From contig LNEO01000177.1 of the NCBI GenBank assembly GCA_001465015.1, positions 1 to 53,197 of the forward strand: a stretch of DNA of 53,197 bases, in the 5' to 3' direction. Below the pieces are notes generated by a model. The model was not told where the DNA came from. It was given only the letters and a program-made list of their open reading frames with translations, and searched no databases. Below are positions 25,090 through 33,941 of this stretch, piece by piece. The stretch comes from Deltaproteobacteria bacterium Ga0077539 (GTDB lineage: Bacteria; Myxococcota_A; Polyangia; Polyangiales; Ga0077539). The position numbers and the translations under genes are program-made. The stretch's first letter is position 1. Every line of letters starts with the position of its first letter.

Positions 25090-26672
25090 GCGAAGACCGC
25101 AGGGCGCTCGTCGCTCGAACGGGCGTCGCCGCGCTCTCGGGGGTGCTGCTCTATTTATCGGCACCACCATTCAAGTTGTGGCCGCTGTGTTTCCTCGCCG
25201 CGCTCGCGCTGGCGTACAGCGTCCGCGGGGCGTCCGCGAAGCGAGCGTTCTGGCTCGGACTCGTCGGCGCGTTCTTCTACTGGATCTTCGCCGCGCCGTG
25301 GCTCGTGGGCACGATCACGCGGTTCGCGGGCTTGTCGACGACGATCGCCGTCACGCTGTTCTTGCTCTACTGCTTCGGTCAGTCGCTGATGATCGCGGCG
25401 CAGTGCGCGCTCGGCGCGGCGACGCGATCGATCCTCGGTCCGTCGTTGGCCGCTGCGCTGGCGGCGCTGTTCTGCGAACGATACATTTCTGCGGTATTTG
25501 CCTGGCAGTTCGCCGCGCCGCTCGTCGAGGCGCCGTGGATTCCGCAGGTCGCCGACCTCGTGACGGTCTCCGGTGTCTCGGCGCTCTTGCACGCAACCGC
25601 GACCGCTGTGGTCACCGCCTTCGAGGCGAAGCGCGCCGGAGCGGTCGAGCCTTCGACGCGACGCTCGCTCGGCGTCTGGATGGCGCTCTTCGTGGCGTCG
25701 TTCGTGTACGGCGCCGTTCGCACCGCGCAGTTCGCAGACTCCGAATCGCGACCGGCCGTTCGCGTCGCGCTCCTGCAACCGTCGGTTCCGCCGCTCGTTC
25801 GGTGGGACGAAAACGCGGCGTCGAGCATCTTGGCGAAGCTGCACGAGCAGACCGGTCGAGCGTTGGCCCTGCGACCGGACCTCATCGTTTGGCACGAGGG
25901 GGCGTATCCGTACGTTTTGCCGCACCTGGCGGGGGTCGACGGTCTGCACGGGCCGCCCGTGTGGACGGTGCGCGAGGCGCCGCCGATCGTGTTCGGTCTC
26001 ATGAGCGCCGGGCAGGGTGAAACCCGATACAACGCCGTGTTCTTGAGAAACGAGGACGGCACGCTCTCGACGCCGGTCGCCAAGCGCGCGCTCGTTCCGT
26101 TCGGGGAGTCTGTGCCTCTCGCGAGCACGCTCCCGTGGCTGGCCCGCGTCTTTTCGCGGAGCGGAGGGATCTCGCCGGGCACCGGCGCGCCGTTGCTTCG
26201 AACGCGATCGGGCCTCTTGCTCGGCATCCTGATCTGCTTCGAAGACACGCTCGCGCACGCCGCCGCCGACGCCGCCGACGGAGCGCTGTTGGTCAACCTC
26301 ACCAATGACGGCTGGTTCGAGTCGCCGACCGCGCTCGAAGAGCATCTGCTCATGGCTCGGTGGCGCTCGATCGAGCTGCGACGCGAGACAGTTCGCGCGG
26401 TCAACAGCGGAGTCTCGGGCCGCATCGACGCCCTCGGACGCATGCCGCAACGCGGCCCGGTCAACACCGCGATGGTACTCCACGTGACCGCGCGAACGTG
26501 GGACACACGGACGTTTGCGCCGCACTTCGCGCGCTGGGGAGGCTTCACTGCGTTCTTCATCGTCATGGGCGCGCTCGCCGAACGCGCGCGTCGCGCCCTG
26601 AAGGCTCGTCGCGCCACGCCGTTGAAAGCCGAAGAAACCCCGAGCAAAACAGAGTCAGGAGCGGCCCCGTGA
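25086..26672 (+). CDS. lnt: Apolipoprotein N-acyltransferase
   Basis: Lnt adds the third acyl chain to the N-terminal Cys of lipoproteins in the inner membrane. The 528-residue protein has about six N-terminal transmembrane spans (to about 215), a nitrilase-like periplasmic domain and a C-terminal span. The catalytic triad is visible as E271 (WHEGAYP, a variant of the usual WPE-T-A-P), K333 (KRALVPFGE) and C384 (ILICFED). Start GTG 25086 overlaps the previous TGA. A many-lipoprotein genome such as this one depends on this enzyme. A charged tail (KAEETPSKTESGAAP) is extra. Confidence 0.95.
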   Translation: MSEDRRALVARTGVAALSGVLLYLSAPPFKLWPLCFLAALALAYSVRGASAKRAFWLGLVGAFFYWIFAAPWLVGTITRFAGLSTTIAVTLFLLYCFGQSLMIAAQCALGAATRSILGPSLAAALAALFCERYISAVFAWQFAAPLVEAPWIPQVADLVTVSGVSALLHATATAVVTAFEAKRAGAVEPSTRRSLGVWMALFVASFVYGAVRTAQFADSESRPAVRVALLQPSVPPLVRWDENAASSILAKLHEQTGRALALRPDLIVWHEGAYPYVLPHLAGVDGLHGPPVWTVREAPPIVFGLMSAGQGETRYNAVFLRNEDGTLSTPVAKRALVPFGESVPLASTLPWLARVFSRSGGISPGTGAPLLRTRSGLLLGILICFEDTLAHAAADAADGALLVNLTNDGWFESPTALEEHLLMARWRSIELRRETVRAVNSGVSGRIDALGRMPQRGPVNTAMVLHVTARTWDTRTFAPHFARWGGFTAFFIVMGALAERARRALKARRATPLKAEETPSKTESGAAP

Positions 26673-27334
26673 CGCGCGCTCGGGCGCCAGAGCGGCTGCG
26701 CATCGGAGCCGTCGAAGAGCGCACCGGCCTGTCGCGCGACACGATTCACTATTACGTCAAAGAAGGCCTCGTTCACGCGCCCGAGAAGACTGCGGCGACC
26801 GTGGCCTGGTACGACGCGAGGCACGTCGCTCGGCTCAAGAGCATTCGCGCGCTTCGCGCAGCGGGGCTCCCGCTCGCGGCGGTTCGGCGCCTCTTGTCGG
26901 ACCCGTCGATCGTCGCGCTGCCGCTGAGCGCGCTCGAGGCGCTGGGGCTCTCGCTCGCGGCGGTCAAGCTCGAGGAGGTGCCGCGCGCGCCGGTCTGCAG
27001 CGATCGGGCAAGGGCGCTCGCCGCGAGGCTTCGACTCGCAGACCGTCTCGACGAGAACCCTGCGCTCTGCGACGCGCTCGACGCGTTGGTGTCCGCGCTC
27101 GACGAGCCGCTCTTGACGGCGGTCGAAGGCACCTTGGTCCCCTCGCTGCGCGCGTTTGCTGCGGCCGAGCTCGACGGAGATTCTCCGGTCGATCCCGCGT
27201 CGATCAGCGCGCGCACGCAGGCGCTCGCCGTCGCGCTCGGGCCGCTCGCGAACGCGTTTCGCGCAGAGGCGATCGCCCGGAGGGCCTCGGCCCGCGCGCG
27301 AAGCTCGAAGCGAAGCGACCCGCACGAGCCCTGA
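26669..27334 (+). CDS. MerR-family transcriptional regulator
   Basis: The 221-residue protein starts at GTG 26669, overlapping the lnt stop, with AGGAG six bases upstream. The winged-helix MerR DNA-binding domain is at about 10-80 (RIGAVEERTGLSRDTIHYYVKEGLV, then DARHVARLKSIRALRAAGLPLAAVRRLL). The C-terminal half is helical with two Cys (VCSDRA, ALCDAL) but has no MerR metal-binding motif, so the effector is unknown. Being last in the lnt operon, it may regulate that operon or the acyl-CoA genes that follow. Confidence 0.88.
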   Translation: MTRARAPERLRIGAVEERTGLSRDTIHYYVKEGLVHAPEKTAATVAWYDARHVARLKSIRALRAAGLPLAAVRRLLSDPSIVALPLSALEALGLSLAAVKLEEVPRAPVCSDRARALAARLRLADRLDENPALCDALDALVSALDEPLLTAVEGTLVPSLRAFAAAELDGDSPVDPASISARTQALAVALGPLANAFRAEAIARRASARARSSKRSDPHEP

Positions 27335-27392
27335 GCGCGGCAGAGGTCGGTCGCGGGCGCGTTTCGCGCCGATTGTTGTACCGTCCGCGCTC

Positions 27393-28286
27393 ATGACGGA
27401 CACCACTGACCAATCACGCAAGGGTCGCGTCGCTGTGCTCGGCGCGGGAACGATGGGCGCAGGCATCGCACAGGTCGCCGCGACCGCAGGCTTTTCGGTC
27501 GCGCTCTTCGACGTATCGAAGGGGCAGCTCGACAAGGCGCGCGCCTCGATCGCGCAGTCGCTCGAGAAGCTCGCGAGCAAAGCGAAGATCGACGCCGCGA
27601 CGAAGGACCGAGCGCTCTCGAGCATCGTGACGTACGACAGCGTCGAGGACGCGTCGCGCGACGCGAGCTTCGTGATCGAAGCGGCCCCCGAGCGGATGGA
27701 GCTCAAGCGCGAGCTCTTCACTGCGGTCGATCGCGCCGCGCCCGCTGACGCGCTGCTCGCGAGCAACACGTCTTCTTTGTCCATCACCGAGATCGCGTCC
27801 GTGGTCCGCGATCCCTCGCGCGTGATGGGAATGCACTTCTTCAACCCCGTCCCGCTGATGGAGCTGCTCGAGGTCGTGCGCGGCGTGCGAACCACGGACG
27901 CCAACGTCGATCGCGCGGTCACGTTCGCCAAGACGCTCGGCAAGACGGCGATTGTTGTGAGGGATTTTCCTGGCTTTGCGACGTCCAGGCTCGGCGTCGT
28001 GATCGGCTGCGAGGCCATCCGCATGCTCGAGCAAGGCGTCGCCAGCGCCGAGGACATCGACCGCGCGATGGAGCTCGGCTATCGACACCCGATGGGGCCG
28101 CTCAAGCTCGGCGACCTCGTCGGACTCGACGTTCGCCTCGCGATCCTCGAGCACTTGCACGCGGAGCTCGGCGAGCAGTTTCGACCCCCGGCGTTGCTTC
28201 GCCAGATGGTGCGAGCTGGGAAGCTCGGCAAGAAGTCCGGCGAGGGCTTCTACAAGTGGACCGCGGACGGGCCGCAGAAGCCCTGA
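27393..28286 (+). CDS. 3-hydroxyacyl-CoA (3-hydroxybutyryl-CoA) dehydrogenase
   Basis: The 297-residue enzyme oxidises 3-hydroxyacyl-CoA with NAD(P). The Rossmann motif GAGTMG is at 17-22. The catalytic His148-Glu160 pair sits in GMHFFNPVPLMELLEVV, and NTSSLSITEIA precedes it. The C-terminal dimerisation domain is typical and ends GKKSGEGFYKW. Length matches the stand-alone short-chain/3-hydroxybutyryl-CoA type (about 285 residues), not the fused FadB type. It lies just before a thiolase in the same direction, with an inverted lipoprotein gene between. Confidence 0.93.
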   Translation: MTDTTDQSRKGRVAVLGAGTMGAGIAQVAATAGFSVALFDVSKGQLDKARASIAQSLEKLASKAKIDAATKDRALSSIVTYDSVEDASRDASFVIEAAPERMELKRELFTAVDRAAPADALLASNTSSLSITEIASVVRDPSRVMGMHFFNPVPLMELLEVVRGVRTTDANVDRAVTFAKTLGKTAIVVRDFPGFATSRLGVVIGCEAIRMLEQGVASAEDIDRAMELGYRHPMGPLKLGDLVGLDVRLAILEHLHAELGEQFRPPALLRQMVRAGKLGKKSGEGFYKWTADGPQKP

Positions 28287-28306
28287 ATCAGTGACCGAGC
28301 GACGCT

Positions 28307-29518
28307 TCAGCGGCGCGGATCGGGGCGGAGCACGATTGGCGGGCAGTCGCGGCCGACGCACGGTCCGGGACGGCCGACATTGAGGTTCACCGTGCCGGTG
28401 GCGGTCGAGTTGATCGTCGTGCGGCCAGCGGTGTTGACGGTCGTTGCGCCACCACCGGTCACGACGGTGCCCGACGACGTGGTCGCGCCGACCTGCACCG
28501 TCGTCGCAGGGTTGGGGCGCGCGACGCCGACCACCGCACCGGGAGCGATGTTGCCCACGCCTTGCGTGGTCACGACGACGGGTCGACCCACCGCAGCCGT
28601 GCCGCTCGAGGTCGTCGCAGTGCTCGTCACGCCGACGGCCGTAGCTCCGCCGACGACGCCGGTGTTCACGACGGTCGCTGCGGTTCCCGGTCGAACACCG
28701 ACGTTGGTGTTCACTCCGCCGGTCACGACGGTTCCGGTCGCGCCCGTGACGACGACACCTGCCGTGGGACGGCCGGTGTTCACCACCACTCCGCCTGCCG
28801 GAGCTCCGCCGCCCGAAACGATCACCGCTCCGCCTGGCCGTCCACCGGTCACGACTGTGGTTCCGCCCACGGGTTGAGCGGTCGCTGTCCCGCCAGAGAC
28901 AACGACCGTTCCGCCGACGGGTTGCGGCTGGCCCCAGCCACCCGAAGGCTGACCCACAACGACCGCTGTTCCGCCCACGGGTTGTGCGGTCGCTGTTCCG
29001 CCCGTGACAACCACGGTTCCGCCAGTCGGCTGCGGCTGAACGAAACCACCGGACGGTTGCGCGACGACGACCGCGGTTCCGCCGACTGGCTGCGCCGTGG
29101 CCGTTCCGTTGTTGACGACGACGCCACCTCCGCTCGACACGGGCGTCGCGTACGGACCGACAGGCTGAACGTTCGAGGGCCGCCAGTAGCCAGGATAGTA
29201 CTGCCCGCCGGAGTACACCGGACCTTGCCAAACGGTGCCAGGGCGCGGCTCCTCCCAGTGTCCATCGACCCAGACCCAACCGCCTCCGCGCCAGTCCTGG
29301 TAGCCGTCGACCCAAACCGCGGTCGCGCTCGGCTGCATGGGACGCTCGAGCTGAACGTTGACCGTCGTTGGTGGTGGCGGGGGAGGCTGCGCGACGGAGA
29401 CCGCGCTCGGCATTCCGTCGGCGTAGACCTCGGCGGTGGCGTCGCCACGAATCGTGTAGAAGCACGCCTGGGTCATCGTCACGAGCGCGAGGACGCTCGT
29501 CGTCAGCATTCGTTTCAT
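28307..29518 (-). CDS. YXWGXW-type repeat lipoprotein
   Basis: The 403-residue protein has a lipoprotein-like signal (cleavage expected before Cys19, MTQAC, a weak lipobox). [16 protein letters not shown]...YYPGYWRP region at about 68-113 matches YXWGXW repeats often found in myxobacterial envelope proteins. After a Pro run (PPPPPP at 45-50), the rest is a Gly/Thr/Val/Gln low-complexity domain, with an exact 36-residue repeat at 139-222 and further VVVTGG-type units to about 370. It is probably an extended surface or envelope protein. It lies inverted between two acyl-CoA genes. Confidence 0.8.
   Translation of the reverse strand: MKRMLTTSVLALVTMTQACFYTIRGDATAEVYADGMPSAVSVAQPPPPPPTTVNVQLERPMQPSATAVWVDGYQDWRGGGWVWVDGHWEEPRPGTVWQGPVYSGGQYYPGYWRPSNVQPVGPYATPVSSGGGVVVNNGTATAQPVGGTAVVVAQPSGGFVQPQPTGGTVVVTGGTATAQPVGGTAVVVGQPSGGWGQPQPVGGTVVVSGGTATAQPVGGTTVVTGGRPGGAVIVSGGGAPAGGVVVNTGRPTAGVVVTGATGTVVTGGVNTNVGVRPGTAATVVNTGVVGGATAVGVTSTATTSSGTAAVGRPVVVTTQGVGNIAPGAVVGVARPNPATTVQVGATTSSGTVVTGGGATTVNTAGRTTINSTATGTVNLNVGRPGPCVGRDCPPIVLRPDPRR
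28853..29104 (-). repeat. 108-bp tandem repeat inside the YXWGXW gene
   Basis: The protein unit starting [14 protein letters not shown] recurs with exact 36-residue spacing at residues 139, 175 and 211 (the third copy is partial), with a few substitutions (FVQPQPT versus WGQPQPV). This is about 2.3 copies of a 108-bp unit and is a likely site of length variation between strains. Confidence 0.85.
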
Positions 29519-29695
29519 TCGTCCGGTCTCACTTTTCAGAGGTGGTCGGTTGGATTCAGCTTCGCGTTATACGTCCCGGGCGCGGTTTCCATCCACGGCC
29601 GCGACGCACTTTCGCTGTCGGTAGCCGATCTGCCAGCCTCGCAGGTACGTTTCGCCGCCGCTGCAGCGCGTCCAACACACACCGGAGAGCACCCC

Positions 29696-30898
29696 GTGAG
29701 CAGAGCAGTCTTCGTCCTCGACGCACTACGTACGCCGATCGCCCGATACAAAGGGGCGCTTGCCAGCGTTCGTCCCGATGATCTCGCCGCGCATGTTGTG
29801 CGCGCGATCGTCGGGCGCAACGCGGCGGCGGGCGCCAAGGTGAGCGAGGTCATCTTCGGCGCGACCAATCAGGCCGGCGAAGACAACCGAAACGTCGCTC
29901 GCATGGCCGCGCTCCTCGCGGGGCTGCCGTACGAGGTCACGGGCGTGACGGTCAATCGCCTCTGCGGGTCGGGGCTCGAAGCCGTGCAGAGCGCGTCGCG
30001 CATGATCGCGCTCGGCGACCACGAGTGCGTGATCGCAGGCGGCGTCGAGAGCATGACGCGCGCGCCGTTTGTCATGCCGAAGGCGCAGGACGCGTTCGAT
30101 CGAACGCCGCCGAAGGTGCAAGACACGACGCTCGGCTGGCGCTTCGAGAACCCCAAGATGGCCGAGCGGTTCGCGCTCGAGGGGATGGGCGAGACCGCAG
30201 AGAACGTCGCGGCGCTGCACGAAGTGTCCCGCGAGGATCAAGACCGGTTCGCGCTTCAGTCGCACCAGCGCGCGATCGCCGCGCAGTCTCGCGGGGCGTT
30301 TCGGGCGGAGATTTCGGCGGTCGAGATCGCTCAGAAGAAAGGGCCCGCAGCGGTGTTCGATCGAGACGAGTGTCCGCGGTCGGACGCTTCGATCGAGGCG
30401 CTCGCGAAGCTCCAGCCTGTGTTTCGAAAGGGCGGATCGGTCACTGCGGGAAACAGCTCGCCGATCAACGACGGTGCCGCGGCGGTGCTCCTCGCGAGCG
30501 AGAGCTTCGTCAAAGAGCACGGGCTCGAGCCCATGGCGCGGGTTGTTTGCAACACCGTGGCAGGCGTCGAGCCAGGACTCATGGGACTGGGTCCGATTCC
30601 CGCGGTCGAGCGCGCTCTTCTGCGCGCGGACTGGAAGCGCGAGAGCCTCGACACGATCGAGCTCAACGAAGCGTTCGCGGCGCAGGCGCTCGCGTGCGTT
30701 CGAAAGCTCGGGCTCGATGCCGCGAAAGTGAACCCAGACGGCGGAGCGATCGCCTTGGGGCATCCGATCGGTAGCTCTGGAGCGCGTTTGGTTGCGACGC
30801 TTGTTCACCGCATGGTGCGCGAAGGCTCTGCGCGCGGGCTGGCGTCGCTATGCATCGGCGTGGGGCAGGGGATCGCGACGTTGTTCGAGCGACCCTGA
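29696..30898 (+). CDS. Acetyl-CoA C-acyltransferase (thiolase)
   Basis: The 400-residue thiolase cleaves 3-ketoacyl-CoA or condenses acetyl-CoA units. The nucleophilic Cys90 is in NRLCGSG, His356 in [10 protein letters not shown] and the second catalytic Cys386 in LCIGVGQG. I chose GTG 29696 ([14 protein letters not shown]) with GGAGAG six bases upstream; the open frame extends far upstream antisense to the lipoprotein gene. With the nearby 3-hydroxyacyl-CoA dehydrogenase it covers the last two steps of beta-oxidation. It converges with the sigma-factor gene with a 5-base gap. Confidence 0.95.
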   Translation: MSRAVFVLDALRTPIARYKGALASVRPDDLAAHVVRAIVGRNAAAGAKVSEVIFGATNQAGEDNRNVARMAALLAGLPYEVTGVTVNRLCGSGLEAVQSASRMIALGDHECVIAGGVESMTRAPFVMPKAQDAFDRTPPKVQDTTLGWRFENPKMAERFALEGMGETAENVAALHEVSREDQDRFALQSHQRAIAAQSRGAFRAEISAVEIAQKKGPAAVFDRDECPRSDASIEALAKLQPVFRKGGSVTAGNSSPINDGAAAVLLASESFVKEHGLEPMARVVCNTVAGVEPGLMGLGPIPAVERALLRADWKRESLDTIELNEAFAAQALACVRKLGLDAAKVNPDGGAIALGHPIGSSGARLVATLVHRMVREGSARGLASLCIGVGQGIATLFERP

Positions 30899-30903
30899 GT
30901 CGC

Positions 30904-31488
30904 TCACGCCGCTTCGCGGAGGCGCTCACGAAGGACGGTGCGAGCGCGGTGGAGCCGCGACCGAACCGAGCTCTCGGTGGTCCCGAGGCGGTCGGCGAGC
31001 GCTTGCAGAGGCTCGCCTTCGAGATAGTGCTCGAGGACGACGTCGCGATAGTTCTCCGGGAGCTCTTCGAGCGCCTGCTCGAGCTGGTCGCGGCGGTGCT
31101 TCTCTTCGACGCGCTTGTCGACGCGAAGCGCCCACTCGCCGCCCGGCGTGGACGGAATGTTGTGCATGGCCGACTCGGCCTCGGCCTCGTGGTCGTCGAA
31201 CGACGTCTGGCGGCGACGGCGATCGCTGCGCATACGCATGAGCGCGGCGTTGGCGGTCACGCGGTAGAGCCAGGTCGAGAACTGCGAGTCACCGCGAAAC
31301 GAGTCGAGGCGGCGGATGACCTGCATCATGGCGTCCTGAACGAGGTCGGCGCGATCCGCGGCGTCCACCGGAAAGCGCAGGAGCTGCCTCTGAATCACCG
31401 GCTGGTAGCGGGACAGCAGGGCCGAGAGCGCGCGTTTGTTACCCTTGCGGGCCATCTCAACCAATTTCGAGTCGCTAAAGTCGTTCAT
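30904..31488 (-). CDS. ECF-subfamily RNA polymerase sigma factor
   Basis: The 194-residue protein has a sigma-2 region (about 12-92, including DLVQDAMMQVIRRLDSFRGDSQFSTWLYRVTANAAL) and a sigma-4 region (about 132-190, LPENYRDVVLEHYLEGEPLQALADRLGTTESSVRSRLHRAR). It directs RNA polymerase to a dedicated promoter set. AGGAG lies 7 bases before the ATG. No anti-sigma factor is next to it, so control may depend on transcription, phosphorylation or an unlinked partner. A TATGAT -10-like element lies upstream on its strand (31528-31533) and an AT-rich palindromic island further upstream. Confidence 0.95.
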   Translation of the reverse strand: MNDFSDSKLVEMARKGNKRALSALLSRYQPVIQRQLLRFPVDAADRADLVQDAMMQVIRRLDSFRGDSQFSTWLYRVTANAALMRMRSDRRRRQTSFDDHEAEAESAMHNIPSTPGGEWALRVDKRVEEKHRRDQLEQALEELPENYRDVVLEHYLEGEPLQALADRLGTTESSVRSRLHRARTVLRERLREAA

Positions 31489-31527
31489 TGAATCGCTCCT
31501 GTCGGCCTTCCGTGCAGTTCGTAGACG

Positions 31528-31533
31528 ATCATA
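31528..31533 (-). promoter_or_regulatory. Candidate -10 box for the ECF sigma gene
   Basis: On the minus strand this reads TATGAT, close to the TATAAT consensus, about 40 bases before the start codon. No convincing -35 lies 17 bases upstream, so an activator or another sigma factor may be needed. Confidence 0.3.
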
Positions 31534-31570
31534 CGCGAGCGGTATGTGAGCGGTTACGACTGATTCGACC

Positions 31571-31631
31571 CTGAAAACGATTATTTTAAATCGACTAATA
31601 CGTTCATATATTTAATATAGTCGTTTTTGAG
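31571..31631. promoter_or_regulatory. AT-rich palindromic island between sigma factor and YbjN-like gene
   Basis: About 60 bases of very AT-rich DNA interrupt an otherwise GC-rich genome between two divergent genes. It contains the inverted repeat CGACTA / TAGTCG separated by 20 bases, and an outer AAAACGA / TCGTTTT pair that shares its right arm. This is a likely protein-binding, promoter-UP or nucleoid-protein site. No specific binding protein can be named. Confidence 0.5.
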
Positions 31632-31770
31632 CGCTTGCGGCTTCATTCGAACGTCGGTTGGGCAACAACAGAGGCGGCCACGCGCGCTCTGCGCTTTTGC
31701 CCGCGCGATTGGCAGGCCTCACGACGCGGCACGGTTGCGTGGCGCGCTGGTGTAGGCTGCGGCCGAGGTC

Positions 31771-32175
31771 ATGAATTCATCGGTGATCGACCAACTCGAA
31801 GCGTTCTTGAAGAAGCGTGACTGGACAACGACGCGCCTGGCCGCGGCCACGATTCGGACGAGCTTCAAAGCGCCGCGCGGGACGATGTACCCGCTCGTCG
31901 CCACGCACGAAGGCGAATGGGTCAAGCTGGCGGTCGTCCCGCTCGGTCGCCTCCCGCCGGACCTCGTCAAAGCCGAGAACCTCTACGGCCAGCTCCTTCG
32001 ATGGAACGGCGAGCTCATGTTCGCGCGCTTCTCGCTCGACGAAGACGGCGACGTCATTCTCTCGGTGGAGTTTCCGGTAGACGACCTCGACGAGAGCGAG
32101 ATCGGCGACGCGCTCGACGTCCTGACCTTCTACGCCAACAAGTACGGCCCCGAGATCCGCGCGATCATCGCCTGA
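31771..32175 (+). CDS. YbjN-domain-like small protein
   Basis: The 134-residue cytoplasmic protein resembles the YbjN/T3SS-chaperone-like fold: an N-terminal helix (VIDQLEAFLKK), a beta meander (YPLVATHEGEWVKLAVVPLG, LMFARFSLDEDGDVILSVEFPVDDL) and a final helix (IGDALDVLTFYANKYG). Such proteins are often chaperones or regulators, but the function is not established. GAGG lies very close to the ATG. It is divergent from the sigma-factor gene and shares its upstream region. Confidence 0.6.
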   Translation: MNSSVIDQLEAFLKKRDWTTTRLAAATIRTSFKAPRGTMYPLVATHEGEWVKLAVVPLGRLPPDLVKAENLYGQLLRWNGELMFARFSLDEDGDVILSVEFPVDDLDESEIGDALDVLTFYANKYGPEIRAIIA

Positions 32176-32193
32176 CCTCGCGACCGCGCGGGA

Positions 32194-32616
32194 TCAGCCG
32201 TCGCGGGGAGGATCGATCACGTGCGGGGCGAGCAGCGCGCGAACGTCGTCGGGGACGTCCACCGCGCGCGGTCCCTCGAGCTCGCACACGGCGATCACGT
32301 GCTCGAAGCTCGCGCACACCGCGCCGCGCTCGTTTGCGATCTCGTGGCGAAAGGTGACGCTCTTCCCGCCGATTCGCGCGACCCGAACGCGTACGATCAC
32401 GCGCTCGCCATAACGAACGGGACTGCAAAAATCTCCGGCGATTCGCACCGTAGGAATCCCGAGCCTTCGCGGCCCGGTGAAGTGCGCATAGCCCCCGTCG
32501 ATCCCCGACCACAGCGCCTCGAGCGCGCGGTGGCACCAGTCGAGCATTCGAGGAAAGTACACGAGCCCAGCAAGATCACACTCCCCCCACGTCACGTCGA
32601 TTCGGTGCTCGAACAT
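32194..32616 (-). CDS. Acyl-CoA thioesterase (4-hydroxybenzoyl-CoA thioesterase type)
   Basis: The 140-residue hotdog-fold enzyme has TWGECDLAGLVYFPRMLDWCHRAL at 9-32, the signature of the 4-hydroxybenzoyl-CoA thioesterase family, with Asp14 as the likely catalytic residue. It would release free acids from aryl- or acyl-CoA. It is divergent from the SDR-RidA genes by 89 bases, which suggests a shared regulatory region with the aromatic-CoA cluster. A role in clearing dead-end CoA esters of that pathway is inference. Confidence 0.88.
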   Translation of the reverse strand: MFEHRIDVTWGECDLAGLVYFPRMLDWCHRALEALWSGIDGGYAHFTGPRRLGIPTVRIAGDFCSPVRYGERVIVRVRVARIGGKSVTFRHEIANERGAVCASFEHVIAVCELEGPRAVDVPDDVRALLAPHVIDPPRDG

Positions 32617-32705
32617 CGGGTCTGGTCATACCGACTTCGCGCCCTTCTGTCCGCAGTCGCAACACGCTCGTTCGCCGTCGGCGCTTGTGGCAACGTAGGG
32701 CCGCC

Positions 32706-33470
32706 ATGACAGACCACGCTGGGCGCGTCGCGCTCGTCACCGGCGCCAGCCGCGGGATCGGCGAAGCCGTCGCGCGACGGCTCGCGCGCGAAGGCCTCAA
32801 GCTCGCGTTGACCGGCCGCGACCGAAGCGCACTCGAACCCCTCGCGAGAGAGCTCGGCGCCACGGCTGTGATCTACGACCTCACGGACGCGGGGGCCTTC
32901 GTCGAGACGCTCGCGTCGATCGAGGTCGCCGTCGGCCCGATCGACGTGTTGGTCAACAACGCAGGCATCGCCGAGAGCGCGACGCTCGAAGACACCGACG
33001 ACGCGCTCATCGAGCGGACCTTCGCCGTCAACGTGATGTCGGTGTTCAGGCTCTGCCGCGCCCTCGTTCCGCCCATGGCGAAGCGCGGCTGGGGTCGCGT
33101 CATCAACGTCGCGTCCAACGCCGGGCTCACGGGCTACGCGTACACGAGCGCGTACTGCGCGTCCAAGCACGCGGTCGTCGGGCTCACGCGCGCGCTCGCT
33201 GCAGAATTTGCCCGCACGGGCGTCACGGTGAACGCGATTTGCCCAGGCTTCGTCGACACCGACATGACCGTGCGCGCGATCGATCGCATCGTCGCGAAGA
33301 CCGGCCGCACGAGAGAGCAGGCGCGCGCCGCGCTCGAAGCGCAGAGCCCTCAGCGTCGGCTCGTCACCGTCGACGAGGTCGCCCACGCGGTGTGGTCGCT
33401 CGTCCCGCACGAGGCTCGCGGAATCCACGGACAAGCCATCGCCCTCGATGGCGGACAGGTGCTCGCATGA
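32706..33470 (+). CDS. SDR-family NAD(P)-dependent oxidoreductase
   Basis: The 254-residue short-chain dehydrogenase has cofactor motif TGASRGIG at 12-19, NNAG at 84-87 and the catalytic triad Ser137, Tyr150 and Lys154 (YCASK). ICPGFVDTDM follows. Such enzymes in CoA pathways oxidise 3-hydroxyacyl-CoA or reduce ketones. Its stop overlaps the RidA start (ATGA), so the two are coupled. The substrate is probably an alicyclic or aromatic CoA-linked alcohol if the anthranilate-type assignment of the cluster is right. Confidence 0.93.
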   Translation: MTDHAGRVALVTGASRGIGEAVARRLAREGLKLALTGRDRSALEPLARELGATAVIYDLTDAGAFVETLASIEVAVGPIDVLVNNAGIAESATLEDTDDALIERTFAVNVMSVFRLCRALVPPMAKRGWGRVINVASNAGLTGYAYTSAYCASKHAVVGLTRALAAEFARTGVTVNAICPGFVDTDMTVRAIDRIVAKTGRTREQARAALEAQSPQRRLVTVDEVAHAVWSLVPHEARGIHGQAIALDGGQVLA

Positions 33471-33880
33471 AGGTGGTTCAACCCGAACATTGGGCAAAGC
33501 CCCGGGGCTACGCGAACGGCATCCTCGCCGAGGGGCCGGTGCTGTACGTCGCCGGACAAATCGGCTGGGACGAAAGCGGCCACTTCGCATCGGACGACCT
33601 GATCGCCCAGTTCGACCAGGCGCTCGCGAACGTCGTCGCGGTCCTGCGCGCGGGCGGCGCTGAGCCAACAGACGTGGTTCGGATGACGATCTACGTCACG
33701 GATCTACCCGCGTATCGCGAGGGCGCGAGCAGGCTCGGCGGAGTATGGCGTGCGCACTTTGGCAGACACTATCCGGCGATGGCGCTCGTGGGCGTCGCCG
33801 GCCTCGTCGAGCCGCGCGCGAAAGTGGAGATCGAGGCGACGGCCGTCCTCGCGAATCGCGCGGCACCCGCAGACCGTTGA
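33467..33880 (+). CDS. RidA-family enamine/imine deaminase
   Basis: The 137-residue protein is a YjgF/YER057c/UK114 (RidA) member with YVAGQIGWDESGH and the typical VVRMTIYVTDLPAYREG segment. RidA proteins hydrolyse reactive enamines or imines to ketones and ammonia. In 2-aminobenzoyl-CoA pathways an enamine-type intermediate has to lose its amino group, which would explain the presence of this gene here. It is translationally coupled to the SDR gene and followed after 61 bases by the enoyl-CoA hydratase gene. Confidence 0.92.
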   Translation: MKVVQPEHWAKPRGYANGILAEGPVLYVAGQIGWDESGHFASDDLIAQFDQALANVVAVLRAGGAEPTDVVRMTIYVTDLPAYREGASRLGGVWRAHFGRHYPAMALVGVAGLVEPRAKVEIEATAVLANRAAPADR

Positions 33881-33941
33881 TTCGACTTGAACGCGCCGCT
33901 TCCATGAGCGCGCGGCGGGGTAGATACTCGCCGGGATCAAG

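Noticed and set aside
25379..28057. 892-codon minus-strand frame antisense to lnt, the MerR gene and the hydroxyacyl-CoA dehydrogenase gene
   Set aside because: Low-complexity Ser/Ala/Arg composition and three certain genes on the opposite strand.
28562..29695. Upstream extension of the thiolase frame
   Set aside because: It is antisense to the repeat lipoprotein and compositionally Arg/His-rich; thiolase homology starts at GTG 29696.
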